Source: Lachnospiraceae bacterium UBA4364 (lineage in GTDB: Bacteria; Bacillota; Clostridia; Lachnospirales; Lachnospiraceae). Taken from it: a stretch of 13,635 nucleotides of DNA. The DNA lies in contig DGSK01000056.1 in assembly GCA_002393955.1 (NCBI GenBank), positions 1-13,635 of the forward strand, given 5' to 3'. Numbering within the stretch: position 1 is the first letter of the stretch; each line of letters opens with the position of its first letter. The notes under the pieces were generated by a model. That model searched no databases. It was not told the DNA's origin and saw nothing but the letters and a program-made list of their open reading frames with translations. Made by a program: the position numbers and the translations under genes. Shown here in pieces: positions 1-7,387 of this stretch.

Positions 1-1087
1 GGCCTTGCTGTCCCTGTGCCCCCTGGAATACAGACCCGTTTTGTTGCATAGGCTGTCCCTGGAACACTGACTGGCTCTGCTGCATAGGCATGCTCTGAAA
101 TCCGGATCCATTCTGCTGCCCCTGCATCATCGGCCCGTTATTCTGCATATTCATCTGCATCCCGGGCTGAGTCATTGCGACACCGGCCATCCCGGCTCCG
201 ACCACTGACGTTTTATTCTTTTTCTTCATCTTCTTCCTGTAGCCAACCACCGGATTGATACGGGAAGCCGCTATAGCCTGCATCACTATGGATGCAATGA
301 TCATCATTGCCAGGGAAACTATTATCCACCCCCATGCCGTCACGAATACAAGACTCGAGAAAATATCCTCTATAAACTCACCACCCAGTACCGTTGCAAA
401 GAAAGTGATGAACATTATAAGCGGATTAAACAGCAGACTTAAAGCCGACAGTATTTCCGGTGACATTCCCATTATCCCGCTTATGGATATTATGGGAATA
501 AAAGTTCCTCCGGACAGCAGTCCGTATATAACATAGGAAATGATGATACTAACCAACGATTTATTTGAAAAGGTGGAGCTCATGATCCCTATGGAACCGA
601 CATATATCGCAAATACAAGAGTAAGGAGCAGAAAAGCAAACAGCGCCCACCAGCTCACGCCTCCGACAGTAAAGGATATCGCCATCAAAGGTATGCTTCC
701 CACAACGAACATCATCACCCTTGTAACCGCAGACAAAAGCTTTCCCCTGATGATAGCATGTGGCGTCATAACAGTTGTAAGCAGTATATCAAAGGTCTGC
801 TTTTCTTTCTCTGATGTAATGGCTGATGCCGTAAGAATAGGTGTTATCAGCGCCACTATCACAAGCTCCGTCCCGCCGATGATCGGAAAAAGGGACACCA
901 TGCTGCTGTACATATTGGTATAACCCACTGACTCATACATAATAAGCATCGCGAAAAGGAAGATCACCCCGAGAACTGCTTCAAAAGCAAAGAGTCCCCA
1001 GGAAAACTTCATATTTCTTGCGATAACCCTTAGATCCTTTTTCAATATAGGATTAAGCCTAAGCTTTTTATTTCCGGATTTACTCAT
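1..1087 (-). CDS. ABC-2 type transporter permease, 3' end beyond window, with Q/M-rich repeat tail
   Basis: At least 362 codons are present and the frame is still open at the left edge, so the C-terminus is missing. The protein starts MSKSGNKKLRLNPILKKDLR, a basic cytoplasmic N-terminus followed by a hydrophobic segment. Next comes the loop SEKEKQTFDILLTTVMTP, typical of ABC-2 permeases, where it contacts the ATPase. Roughly six hydrophobic segments follow, ending near RINPVVGYRKKMKKKNK. After this basic stop-transfer stretch there are at least 65 residues rich in Q, M, G and N (for example QGQPMQQNGSVFQG), which is unusual for the family. The ATG directly follows the TAA of the ATPase gene (TAAATG), so the two are translationally coupled and surely form one transporter. 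The substrate cannot be read from sequence. Family call confident; tail function unknown. Confidence 0.85.
   Translation of the reverse strand, partial: MSKSGNKKLRLNPILKKDLRVIARNMKFSWGLFAFEAVLGVIFLFAMLIMYESVGYTNMYSSMVSLFPIIGGTELVIVALITPILTASAITSEKEKQTFDILLTTVMTPHAIIRGKLLSAVTRVMMFVVGSIPLMAISFTVGGVSWWALFAFLLLTLVFAIYVGSIGIMSSTFSNKSLVSIIISYVIYGLLSGGTFIPIISISGIMGMSPEILSALSLLFNPLIMFITFFATVLGGEFIEDIFSSLVFVTAWGWIIVSLAMMIIASIVMQAIAASRINPVVGYRKKMKKKNKTSVVGAGMAGVAMTQPGMQMNMQNNGPMMQGQQNGSGFQSMPMQQSQSVFQGQPMQQNGSVFQGAQGQQG
29..100 (-). repeat. two copies of a 36-bp in-frame tandem repeat in the permease tail
   Basis: On the minus strand two consecutive 12-codon units read FQSMPMQQSQSV and FQGQPMQQNGSV. 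A third unit begins FQGAQGQQG and runs off the window edge. The consensus is FQxxPMQQxxSV. The copies differ at several codons, so this is not a recent exact duplication. The number of further copies cannot be seen. Confidence 0.75.
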
Positions 1088-2053
1088 TTACATTCTCCCC
1101 TGCATATTGCCGACACCGGGGTTCACCGTTGCCGCACTCCCCTCAGTAAGCTGCATGAAAAGCGTCTCCAGACTCTGCTCTTCCTTCCTGAATCCGCCGA
1201 TCATCACTCCGGCTTTCATCAGGCTCATGACTATCCTGTTTATCTGGTCTTCCTCGCCGCTGCAGCTAAGTACTATCTCATTTTCCCTGACCTGCCAAAT
1301 GGAAGCCTCGGGCAGTTCCTTTACACGGGACACAGCCTCTTCCATATTTCCGTTAATGGAGATTATCAGGTGATGTTTATCCACACCTATCTCAAGAATG
1401 TCGCTCATCTTGCCTGCTGCCGCCAGCCTTCCGTGGTTCATGATACCCACGCTGGTACACATCTCCGCAATATCCGCAAGTATATGTGAACTTATGATTA
1501 TGGTCTTGCCCATGGAATTAAGGTTCATGAGCACTTCTTTCATCTCCACTCTTGCTCTTGGATCCAGACCCGAGGAAGGCTCATCCAGTATAAGGAGCTG
1601 CGGGTTGTGAAGCAGCGCTCTGGCAACGCAGAGCCTCTGTTTCATACCTCTGGAAAGGGTATCCACATATTGTTCCTCCAGATTTTTTAAATTTACCAGC
1701 TCCAGCAGATCGCCTGTCATCCTGCGAATATCCGCATCATCTATGCCGTATATGGAACCATAAAACTCCATATACTCCTTTACTTTGAGATTGTCATACA
1801 CGCCGAAGAAATCCGGCACATAACCTATGCAGCGCTTTACCTTATCCGGATCCTGTGCAAAATTGAAACCACCGATCTCTATATAGCCTGCGGTGGGCTT
1901 CAGCAGTCCGCACACCATCCTTATGGTCGTGGTCTTGCCCGCACCATTGGGGCCCACGAAACCAAACAGGTCCCCCTTAGGAACATGGAGATTTAAATTA
2001 TTCACCGCTGCAAAGCGTCCATAAAATTTTGAAAGATTAATAATATTTATCAT
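1088..2053 (-). CDS. ABC transporter ATP-binding protein (ABC-2 / GldA-like exporter class)
   Basis: A 321-residue nucleotide-binding subunit that would power the adjacent permease at the inner face of the membrane. Visible motifs: Walker A GPNGAGKT at residues 34-41, signature LSRGMKQ at about 132-138, Walker B LLILDEP at 152-158 and the H-loop SSH ending at H189. The Q-loop position reads YVPDFFGVYDNL, with Asp instead of Gln; I recall this variant in GldA-like exporters. The C-terminal ~100 residues form the usual accessory domain of ABC-2 ATPases and end in a short G/M/Q-rich tail. I chose the ATG at 2053 because GAGGGGG lies about 7 nt upstream; an in-frame extension to 2098 would overlap the upstream gene and add residues that do not look like this family. 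The upstream gene stops 11 nt before, so the genes form one operon. Substrate unknown. Confidence 0.92.
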   Translation of the reverse strand: MINIINLSKFYGRFAAVNNLNLHVPKGDLFGFVGPNGAGKTTTIRMVCGLLKPTAGYIEIGGFNFAQDPDKVKRCIGYVPDFFGVYDNLKVKEYMEFYGSIYGIDDADIRRMTGDLLELVNLKNLEEQYVDTLSRGMKQRLCVARALLHNPQLLILDEPSSGLDPRARVEMKEVLMNLNSMGKTIIISSHILADIAEMCTSVGIMNHGRLAAAGKMSDILEIGVDKHHLIISINGNMEEAVSRVKELPEASIWQVRENEIVLSCSGEEDQINRIVMSLMKAGVMIGGFRKEEQSLETLFMQLTEGSAATVNPGVGNMQGRM

Positions 2054-2064
2054 CTGCAGCCCCC

Positions 2065-4008
2065 TCAATCCGGTAATACATAATAGCAGGCAAAACATTC
2101 CTTCTTTTCGCGTGATGTCACCAGGCTATCCTTTGTATCAAACAAAACTATGGCATAATCATCATATGCTCCAAGCTCAACCGCTGCCGTAGCAAGAGCC
2201 GCAATGTATTTAGCATCTGAATATTCTTTCTTTTCATACCGTCTTACAGCATCATATGAAAGCTCCGAGCTTACACCGTTGTAAAAATCATATGCACGCT
2301 CGTCAAGGGTAACACTCTTTCCTGCCTTTACATTATCAATGATGGCATATCCGCCATTACATACAAGCAGCACTTTCTTGATATCCCTGTCTGAATTATT
2401 AGTAAATGAGCCTTCTATGACGCTATAGTCATTTGTCAGTTCTACACTGAAATCGTCACTGCCAAACTCGCTGTCATTATCAGTCACAGCGCGGTAACAT
2501 ACCGTAGAGAATACCGACTTCGGCTTATATGTAAGCTTTACTCCATCCGGCGTCCTTGCAGATCCGAAATAATATCTGTCATTATGCTTGTAGTCATACA
2601 TAGAGGAGCTGCAGAAATACAGACCGGCAGCATCAACATCATCATCCAGCTTTATGGTCCAATCCTTTGCTTTTGAATTGTAGCCGAAAATATATTCAGA
2701 CTTGACACTGCTTCCGTCAGCCGCCTGCACCGATATGCATGCAAGAGCCTTGTTATGCAGATTGAAGCCCCTGCTGAAAAGGTAAGTAATGCCCACAAAA
2801 GCAACCGCTATGACAGGTATAAATAACCACATTTTCTCGCGTTTATTTGCAGCCTTAAGTATAAGATAGATTCCCGGACCTACCAGCACGATATACACTG
2901 CCATGGAAATAAATAAAAGCGGAAGATTGATAGTTCCTCTTCCCTGAAGAACAGAGAAAAGATCATCAAAATCACTGTTGATACCCGGATCCGTAACAGT
3001 TGACTGTGAATTGATAACAGAAGAAAGATCAGACAGAACATCGCTTACGAAATAATTCGCATCCAGCGTAGAATCCGAAAGAGCAAATGGAACAAGCATT
3101 ATCACGCCCTTACCCTCATCTTTCATAGGCAGGGAATACTGTATGCTTCCTGTATAATATCCTCTGTTGAAATACCCGTTGCCGTACGTGATATCGGCAC
3201 ACTGCATAGTACCGCTGTAATCCAGCGTGTAGTAAGTACTCTGGGGATACAGTGACTTGCTGTTGAGTGTCACATCGACAAAACTCTGATCGAATCCGGA
3301 GAAGGTATCATCCATGGCGGCACCTGTACCGATTACCAGTGCTCCTCCGCTTCTCACCCAGTTCTCAATGTTTGCTATCGCAGTAGAAGAAAGCGCAGAA
3401 ACATCATAATCATCAATTACAAGCATCCTTATGGAGTTATAGGTGAAATTGTCCTCCATATCTGCTGCCGTAAGATCCTTCTGCTCCAGGTCATTATTCA
3501 GGTAATAACCATAATTATACGAATTGATGTACAGAAGCGAAGATGGATTGTCACTCAGCACTCCGTAATACCATTCACTCTCATCAAAGAGACTGTGCTG
3601 CTTATGGTCATAAAGGACCTTGCCCTTTTCATCCAATACCTGCAGCCTGATATCCGCATCATCAAAATGCATACCGTTAGGTCTCGGGAAATTAATAGTA
3701 GTCACGTCCTCCGAGCCGGCGGCAACAGCGATATAAGTATCATAGGTAAGGGCACCATCTGTCTGCGAATAGTTATCACTCGAGTAATCACTGATGAATA
3801 CCCTGACATATCCGCCGAAATCACTGCCCTTATTCTTTACTTTTACACCTATGGTCACAGTATTGTCATTAGGATTTTCCTGGGCTCCTGTCACCTCGGC
3901 CTCAACATTGGAACTTGCAGCGATACTGCTCATGCCGGAACATACCAGAACTGCCGCCACAATAACAGCAGCGACTGATATTATTCCCCATCCTCTTTTT
4001 TTTATCAT
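2065..4008 (-). CDS. membrane-anchored auxiliary protein of the ABC transporter, GldG/DUF4350-like region
   Basis: About 647 residues from the ATG at 4008; a GTG at 4017 would add three residues, but its possible ribosome site is too close. Residues 5-31 are a signal-anchor. A long, probably extracytoplasmic region follows. Around 195-228 it contains the run MLVIDDYDVSALS and then WVRSGGALVIGTG, resembling the glutamine-amidotransferase-like fold of GldG/DUF4350 partners of ABC-2 exporters. Two membrane segments lie at about 361-385 and 394-411. The last ~235 residues, rich in Tyr, Asp and Ser, would again be outside. It stops 11 nt before the ATPase start, so it is very likely part of the same complex. 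Family assignment rests on motif shape and context only; cargo or signal is unknown. It could instead be a transporter-linked sensor. Confidence 0.7.
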   Translation of the reverse strand: MIKKRGWGIISVAAVIVAAVLVCSGMSSIAASSNVEAEVTGAQENPNDNTVTIGVKVKNKGSDFGGYVRVFISDYSSDNYSQTDGALTYDTYIAVAAGSEDVTTINFPRPNGMHFDDADIRLQVLDEKGKVLYDHKQHSLFDESEWYYGVLSDNPSSLLYINSYNYGYYLNNDLEQKDLTAADMEDNFTYNSIRMLVIDDYDVSALSSTAIANIENWVRSGGALVIGTGAAMDDTFSGFDQSFVDVTLNSKSLYPQSTYYTLDYSGTMQCADITYGNGYFNRGYYTGSIQYSLPMKDEGKGVIMLVPFALSDSTLDANYFVSDVLSDLSSVINSQSTVTDPGINSDFDDLFSVLQGRGTINLPLLFISMAVYIVLVGPGIYLILKAANKREKMWLFIPVIAVAFVGITYLFSRGFNLHNKALACISVQAADGSSVKSEYIFGYNSKAKDWTIKLDDDVDAAGLYFCSSSMYDYKHNDRYYFGSARTPDGVKLTYKPKSVFSTVCYRAVTDNDSEFGSDDFSVELTNDYSVIEGSFTNNSDRDIKKVLLVCNGGYAIIDNVKAGKSVTLDERAYDFYNGVSSELSYDAVRRYEKKEYSDAKYIAALATAAVELGAYDDYAIVLFDTKDSLVTSREKKECFACYYVLPD

Positions 4009-4049
4009 TTTCCCCACTCTCTTTTATGCGTAAGTGTAAAACTGATTGC

Positions 4050-4081
4050 AACTGTTCCGGACATGACTGCCCGGATCAGTT
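4050..4081 (-). terminator. hairpin between the DUF4870-like gene and the ABC module; possible weak terminator
   Basis: On the minus strand AACTG, an A.A mismatch and TCCGG pair with CCGGA and CAGTT across a 10-nt loop. It lies 8 nt after the TAA of the DUF4870-like gene. No proper U-run follows, only TTTTAC further down, so it may attenuate or stabilise a transcript rather than end one. Confidence 0.3.
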
Positions 4082-4089
4082 ATAACTCA

Positions 4090-4524
4090 TTATTTATTGA
4101 ACATCCCATCGATCTTCTCACCGATGATCGGAAGAGGCTTCATTGTACCCTGTACTGCATTTATGATACCAAAAATCATTAAGACAAACGTTACCAGACC
4201 AACAATTCCGCCGATACCACTTGTCAAAACCGATCCTAAAGAAACCAGCATACCGTTAGTTCCCAGCGCAACATCTATAAGGCCCACTATAATTCCCAAT
4301 ACGATTCCTATAATTACCATTATAATGGACAATATTATATTTATGGCAGCCAGCGCCATCCCCTGTATCGCATGAAACTTAACGTAAGCAGAATCCTTCT
4401 TTACCAGCATACCGATAAGACCTACGATCCAGAAAGGATATGCTAATGCTGCCAGAGCCTTGTTTCCTCCATCCTGACTGTCAGGTACAGGTCCGTAATT
4501 CTGCTGTTTGTCCATATTAACCAT
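4090..4524 (-). CDS. small integral membrane protein, DUF4870 (Tic20-like) family
   Basis: A 144-residue protein with three hydrophobic stretches at about 25-42, 56-84 and 100-124 and a short polar, Gln-rich N-terminus. The pair AALAYPFWIVGLIGMLVKK and KFHAIQGMALAA is the recognisable DUF4870 signature: a first helix, then FHAxQ leading into the second. Such proteins are common and have no agreed function. The start is the ATG at 4524 because AGGGAGGA lies 8 nt upstream; the longer in-frame GTG at 4545 would sit upstream of that ribosome site. It lies about 80 nt before the ABC module on the same strand. The two may share a transcript, but a hairpin separates them. Confidence 0.8.
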   Translation of the reverse strand: MVNMDKQQNYGPVPDSQDGGNKALAALAYPFWIVGLIGMLVKKDSAYVKFHAIQGMALAAINIILSIIMVIIGIVLGIIVGLIDVALGTNGMLVSLGSVLTSGIGGIVGLVTFVLMIFGIINAVQGTMKPLPIIGEKIDGMFNK

Positions 4525-4592
4525 GTTTTCGTCCTCCCTTTTCACTTTGTTTTTTTTCTGAAACAGACGTACTGTCCGGCCACGTCAGAAAC

Positions 4593-4621
4593 CATATATG
4601 ACATTCCGACATGATTTCCAA
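4593..4621 (-). promoter_or_regulatory. candidate sigma-A promoter for the DUF4870-like gene
   Basis: On the minus strand TTGGAA, a 17-nt spacer and TATATG give four of six matches in each box. The start would be near 4585, leaving about a 60-nt leader. Near the start of that leader TTTCTGA (4591-4585) can pair with TCAGAAA (4561-4555). This is a motif match only. Confidence 0.35.
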
Positions 4622-4661
4622 AACAATACGCCACTAATTATATATTATATGCAGATTTTTT

Positions 4662-5354
4662 TCATCTTTTTATTTCTTCCACATAATGAACCGACTCAAG
4701 GTTGCTTAAGGATGCCAGTATGTCCATATGTTTTGTGCGTTTTTTCAGGTCAACTGTTATCATTACAGCTGCATCCCCTTTTTCTATGGTTGCTTTTTTC
4801 TGCTTCTCCATAGTTACTATCTCATACTCACCGGAATGCAGGAATTCAAGGAGCTCCTTTATCCCCTCCTTGCCTGTGACCTCAAGATAGAGATTGATAT
4901 ACTGAGAGCTTCCTTCCAGCCGGCTGCTGACATGGCTTAATGCTATGACAATGAATATAATAACAAAAAAGCCCAGCAGGCTTCCGACCACATAGCCCGT
5001 CCCCAGTGTTATACCAAGTGCTGCAGTAGTCCAGAGCGTAGCCGCGGTGGTAAGGCCTTTTACATAGTTCCTGCCGGTTATTATTATGGTGCCGACACCA
5101 AGGAAGCCGATACCGCTCAGAACCCCCGCCGGAAGACGGGCCGTATCGGTATTGCCGGTTGCTTCGAAAAGATAAAGATTCGCAATTGCCGCCAGCGCAG
5201 ATCCCGTGCAGACAAGTGCAAAAGTCCGCACGCCTGCGGTCTCACCCTTTGATGCACGTTCAAGACCTATAAGTCCGCCCAGCAGAGTCGCCAGAAAAAG
5301 CCTCACTATGACGCTTATGATATTAAAATCCTGAATATACTGCAGTTTGTCCAT
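4662..5354 (-). CDS. MgtC/SapB family membrane protein
   Basis: A 230-residue protein. The first ~145 residues hold about five membrane segments and the MgtC/SapB signatures GGLIGLERASKGETAGVRT and LSGIGFLGVGTIIITGR, followed by GLTTAATLWTTAALG. Residues ~150-230 form a soluble ACT-like C-terminal region (YINLYLEVTGKEGIKELLEFL and after). The family is tied to Mg2+ limitation, acid stress and, in Salmonella, inhibition of the F1Fo ATP synthase. The role of chromosomal copies in commensal Firmicutes is not settled, so I give no symbol. The ATG lies 6 nt after the stop of the small upstream gene, and its ribosome site (GAGG, only 4 nt before the ATG) overlaps that gene's end. This argues for translational coupling. 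I see no intrinsic terminator after it. Confidence 0.9.
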   Translation of the reverse strand: MDKLQYIQDFNIISVIVRLFLATLLGGLIGLERASKGETAGVRTFALVCTGSALAAIANLYLFEATGNTDTARLPAGVLSGIGFLGVGTIIITGRNYVKGLTTAATLWTTAALGITLGTGYVVGSLLGFFVIIFIVIALSHVSSRLEGSSQYINLYLEVTGKEGIKELLEFLHSGEYEIVTMEKQKKATIEKGDAAVMITVDLKKRTKHMDILASLSNLESVHYVEEIKR

Positions 5355-5360
5355 ATTTCC

Positions 5361-5534
5361 TCACATCTGATGCTTTACCACCTGGTACTCATCACCCTGC
5401 TTGAAAAAAGGGCAGGCCGAGGTATCCCCCTTAATGAACCTTTCCATATCATCCTGGTCCAGCTCCATATCGCAGGTGTAGCAGTCCAGTTCCTCGTCAT
5501 ATTCATAATTCATGCAAAGATCACATCTATCCAT
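5361..5534 (-). CDS. 57-residue cysteine-containing protein, DUF6472-like
   Basis: This short gene reads MDRCDLCMNYEYDEELDCYT in its first 20 residues and ends in GDEYQVVKHQM. It has two CxxC pairs (C4/C7 and C18/C21) and a fifth cysteine in ACPFF (C41). The pattern of an N-terminal CxxC, NYxYDE, a second CxxC, LDxDxMxRF and a CPxF...GDEY C-terminus is what I recall of the DUF6472 family of Clostridia. No function is known; the cysteine pairs suggest a metal site, which is inference. The start ATG has AGG about 10 nt upstream (AATAGGTAGTTTTGT before ATG). It stops 6 nt before the MgtC/SapB gene, so the two are a transcriptional and probably translational unit. Confidence 0.8.
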   Translation of the reverse strand: MDRCDLCMNYEYDEELDCYTCDMELDQDDMERFIKGDTSACPFFKQGDEYQVVKHQM

Positions 5535-5688
5535 ACAAAACTACCTATTTTTCATATCATACAGTTTAACTTTTACAATACATTTTCGGTATTCACAGGT
5601 CCACGCGCATGCGGCAAACCACATTCAGCAGCGATCAGCATGCTACAATACCGTATAATAAGTATATCAGATATCTACGGTGTATGCC

Positions 5689-6276
5689 CTACAATTTAAA
5701 ATCCAGTGTTTCCCTTAAAGTGATTTCCGGCTTACCCTCTTTAGTGCCATACTCCAGGAGATACCCCCCCGCATTGTCCGGAAGCCATTCCCAGTATGAC
5801 TTCTTTGCATAAATATGCGCTTCCATCCATGCCATTATCACACCGCCATGCGTGACCACCACAAGGGAGTTTCGCCCGGCATCAAGGCTTTCTTTTATAA
5901 GCACATCCATGGCTGCATTCGCTCTTTTGCTGAATCCCTCTCTGGATTCACCCTCCGGACACTGCATTTTGCCTTCGGAGTCTATCCATTTCCTGTATTC
6001 CGGATCGTTTTCCATTTCGATATAGTTACGCCCCTCAAAAACCCCGAAATTCATTTCCTTTATTCCATCCACACTGACTTTTGGCGCATCCGGGAAAAGA
6101 ATTCCGGCAGTCTCTGCAGCCCTGGACAAAGGAGATGTATATACCAGATCAGGATTGAAAGGAGCACGCTTTATGGCCGCCCTCCCTTCATCAGACAATG
6201 GTACATCAGTCTGTCCCTGATAACGCTTTTCTTTATTGAATTCGGTTTCACCATGTCTTATGAGCCAGATAAGCAT
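5689..6276 (-). CDS. cobC: histidine phosphatase family protein, probable alpha-ribazole phosphatase (CobC-like)
   Basis: A 195-residue phosphoglycerate-mutase-fold phosphatase. Seen: RHGET at residues 7-11 with the phospho-accepting H8, R52 in YTSPLSRAAET, E74 in KEMNFGVFEG and the second catalytic H143 in VVVTHGG. All active-site residues are present and the length is normal. CobC removes the 5' phosphate from alpha-ribazole phosphate or from the product of CobS, completing the lower loop of cobalamin. This superfamily is broad, so the CobC role is inferred from lying downstream of cobS and cbiB on the same strand. The ATG at 6276 follows AAGGAGGA with about 10 nt spacing. A 100-nt gap after cbiB leaves room for its own promoter. 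Confidence 0.8.
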   Translation of the reverse strand: MLIWLIRHGETEFNKEKRYQGQTDVPLSDEGRAAIKRAPFNPDLVYTSPLSRAAETAGILFPDAPKVSVDGIKEMNFGVFEGRNYIEMENDPEYRKWIDSEGKMQCPEGESREGFSKRANAAMDVLIKESLDAGRNSLVVVTHGGVIMAWMEAHIYAKKSYWEWLPDNAGGYLLEYGTKEGKPEITLRETLDFKL

Positions 6277-6341
6277 ATGCTCTTTTCCTCCTTGAAAGTT
6301 ATGTCAGCTGTACCGGTGTCATGCGCTGACAGTCCCGGGAA

Positions 6342-6366
6342 AGTATATTAAATGAATTACGTAATT
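6342..6366 (-). promoter_or_regulatory. 12-bp palindrome and TATACT box upstream of the cobC-like gene
   Basis: AATTACGTAATT at 6355-6366 is a perfect palindrome. Just downstream on the minus strand lies TATACT (6342-6347), a good -10 box, but I see no convincing -35. If real, it would give the phosphatase gene its own start with the palindrome as a possible operator. Weak evidence. Confidence 0.22.
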
Positions 6367-6376
6367 GCTTAAAACA

Positions 6377-7378
6377 TCAGCCATGAAATATTACTGCGAT
6401 CATCGGGTACAGCGCTGCGATCACAAGCAAAAACAGCGCTGTGGTCACATACATAAGTTTGCAGGCCCTGATAATGTCTCCGGGCGCTATCTCCCGCAGG
6501 GCATCACCTATATACTCCTTGGTTTTGAGCTTTCCGAAATAGTATGCATCCCCGGCAAGCCTTATGTCCAAAGCCCCGGCACATACACTTTCGCACTGGG
6601 CGGAATTGGGGCTGTCGTGCTTATACCTGTCACGCCTGAATATCCTCCAGGCATTTGCCGAGTCATATCGCAGCATGAGTGCTGCAACCACCATGAGAAG
6701 TGCGCTTATCCTCGCCGGGATATAGCCGGCTATATCATCCAGGACCGCAGCTGCCGTTCCGAAATATCTGTACTTTTCATTTTTATAACCTATCATGGAG
6801 TCCATAGTATTTATGGCCTTATATACCATGCCTCCCACCGGTCCGCCTATCAGCAGGAAAAATATCGGAGCAATGACCCCGTCATTTGTATTCTCTGCCA
6901 CGGTTTCAACCGCTGCCCTTGCTATTCCGTTTTCATCAAGCGACTCAGTATCACGCCCCACTATCATGGAGACAGCTTTCCTGGCTTCCTCTGTCTTTCC
7001 CCTTACAAGAGGCCTGAATACAGCCATGGCCGCATCATAAAGACTCCTTGCTGCCATACAGTACGCCGATATGACGCTCATTATGGCAATGGAAATATAC
7101 TTTGTCCCCAGATACTTTCCTTCGAAATAATATGAGATAAATACAATTCCAAAAGTGATCCCGCCGGTAATCGAGATTACAATGATCACTAACAGCGCCC
7201 CAAGTAAGCGCTGCACGATCCGGGGATTTTTTTTATGCAGAAGTATTTTTTCGAGCAGGGATATGAGCTTGCCGATAATGACCACCGGATGGGGAAAGCC
7301 TTGCGGATCCCCAACCAGGCAGTCAAGCAAAAAGCCCAGATATACACTTATCAGAACGTCATACCATGAAAAAGACAT
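6377..7378 (-). CDS. cbiB: adenosylcobinamide-phosphate synthase CbiB (CobD in Pseudomonas naming)
   Basis: A 333-residue polytopic membrane protein that attaches the aminopropanol (phosphate) arm to adenosylcobyric acid. Family marks: LGFLLDCLVGDPQGFPHPV near residues 14-32 (the DxxxGDP...PHPV motif), AAVETVAENTNDGVIAPIFF in the middle, and NTMDSMIGYKNEKYRYFG followed by DDIAGYIPARISAL. Length is normal for the family. The ATG lies 9 nt after the cobS stop and has no clear Shine-Dalgarno (TAGTCCGAA precedes it), so coupling to cobS translation is likely. After it comes a 100-nt gap and then the CobC-like phosphatase. Genes for the earlier corrin steps are not in the window, so the cell may make cobalamin elsewhere on the chromosome or only salvage corrinoids. 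Confidence 0.93.
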   Translation of the reverse strand: MSFSWYDVLISVYLGFLLDCLVGDPQGFPHPVVIIGKLISLLEKILLHKKNPRIVQRLLGALLVIIVISITGGITFGIVFISYYFEGKYLGTKYISIAIMSVISAYCMAARSLYDAAMAVFRPLVRGKTEEARKAVSMIVGRDTESLDENGIARAAVETVAENTNDGVIAPIFFLLIGGPVGGMVYKAINTMDSMIGYKNEKYRYFGTAAAVLDDIAGYIPARISALLMVVAALMLRYDSANAWRIFRRDRYKHDSPNSAQCESVCAGALDIRLAGDAYYFGKLKTKEYIGDALREIAPGDIIRACKLMYVTTALFLLVIAALYPMIAVIFHG

Positions 7379-7387
7379 TTCGGACTA

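Noticed and set aside
255..923. Two plus-strand frames (93 and 127 codons) near the left edge
   Set aside because: They are shadows of the minus-strand ABC permease, which is open from 1087 to the edge.
6310..6333. GTCAGC/GCTGAC inverted repeat in the cbiB-cobC gap as a riboswitch or terminator
   Set aside because: Only 6 pairs with a long loop, no U-run and no resemblance to a cobalamin riboswitch.
6365..7135. 256-codon open frame on plus, opposite cbiB
   Set aside because: cbiB is certain by motif; the antisense product is Cys/His/Tyr-rich noise typical of shadow frames.
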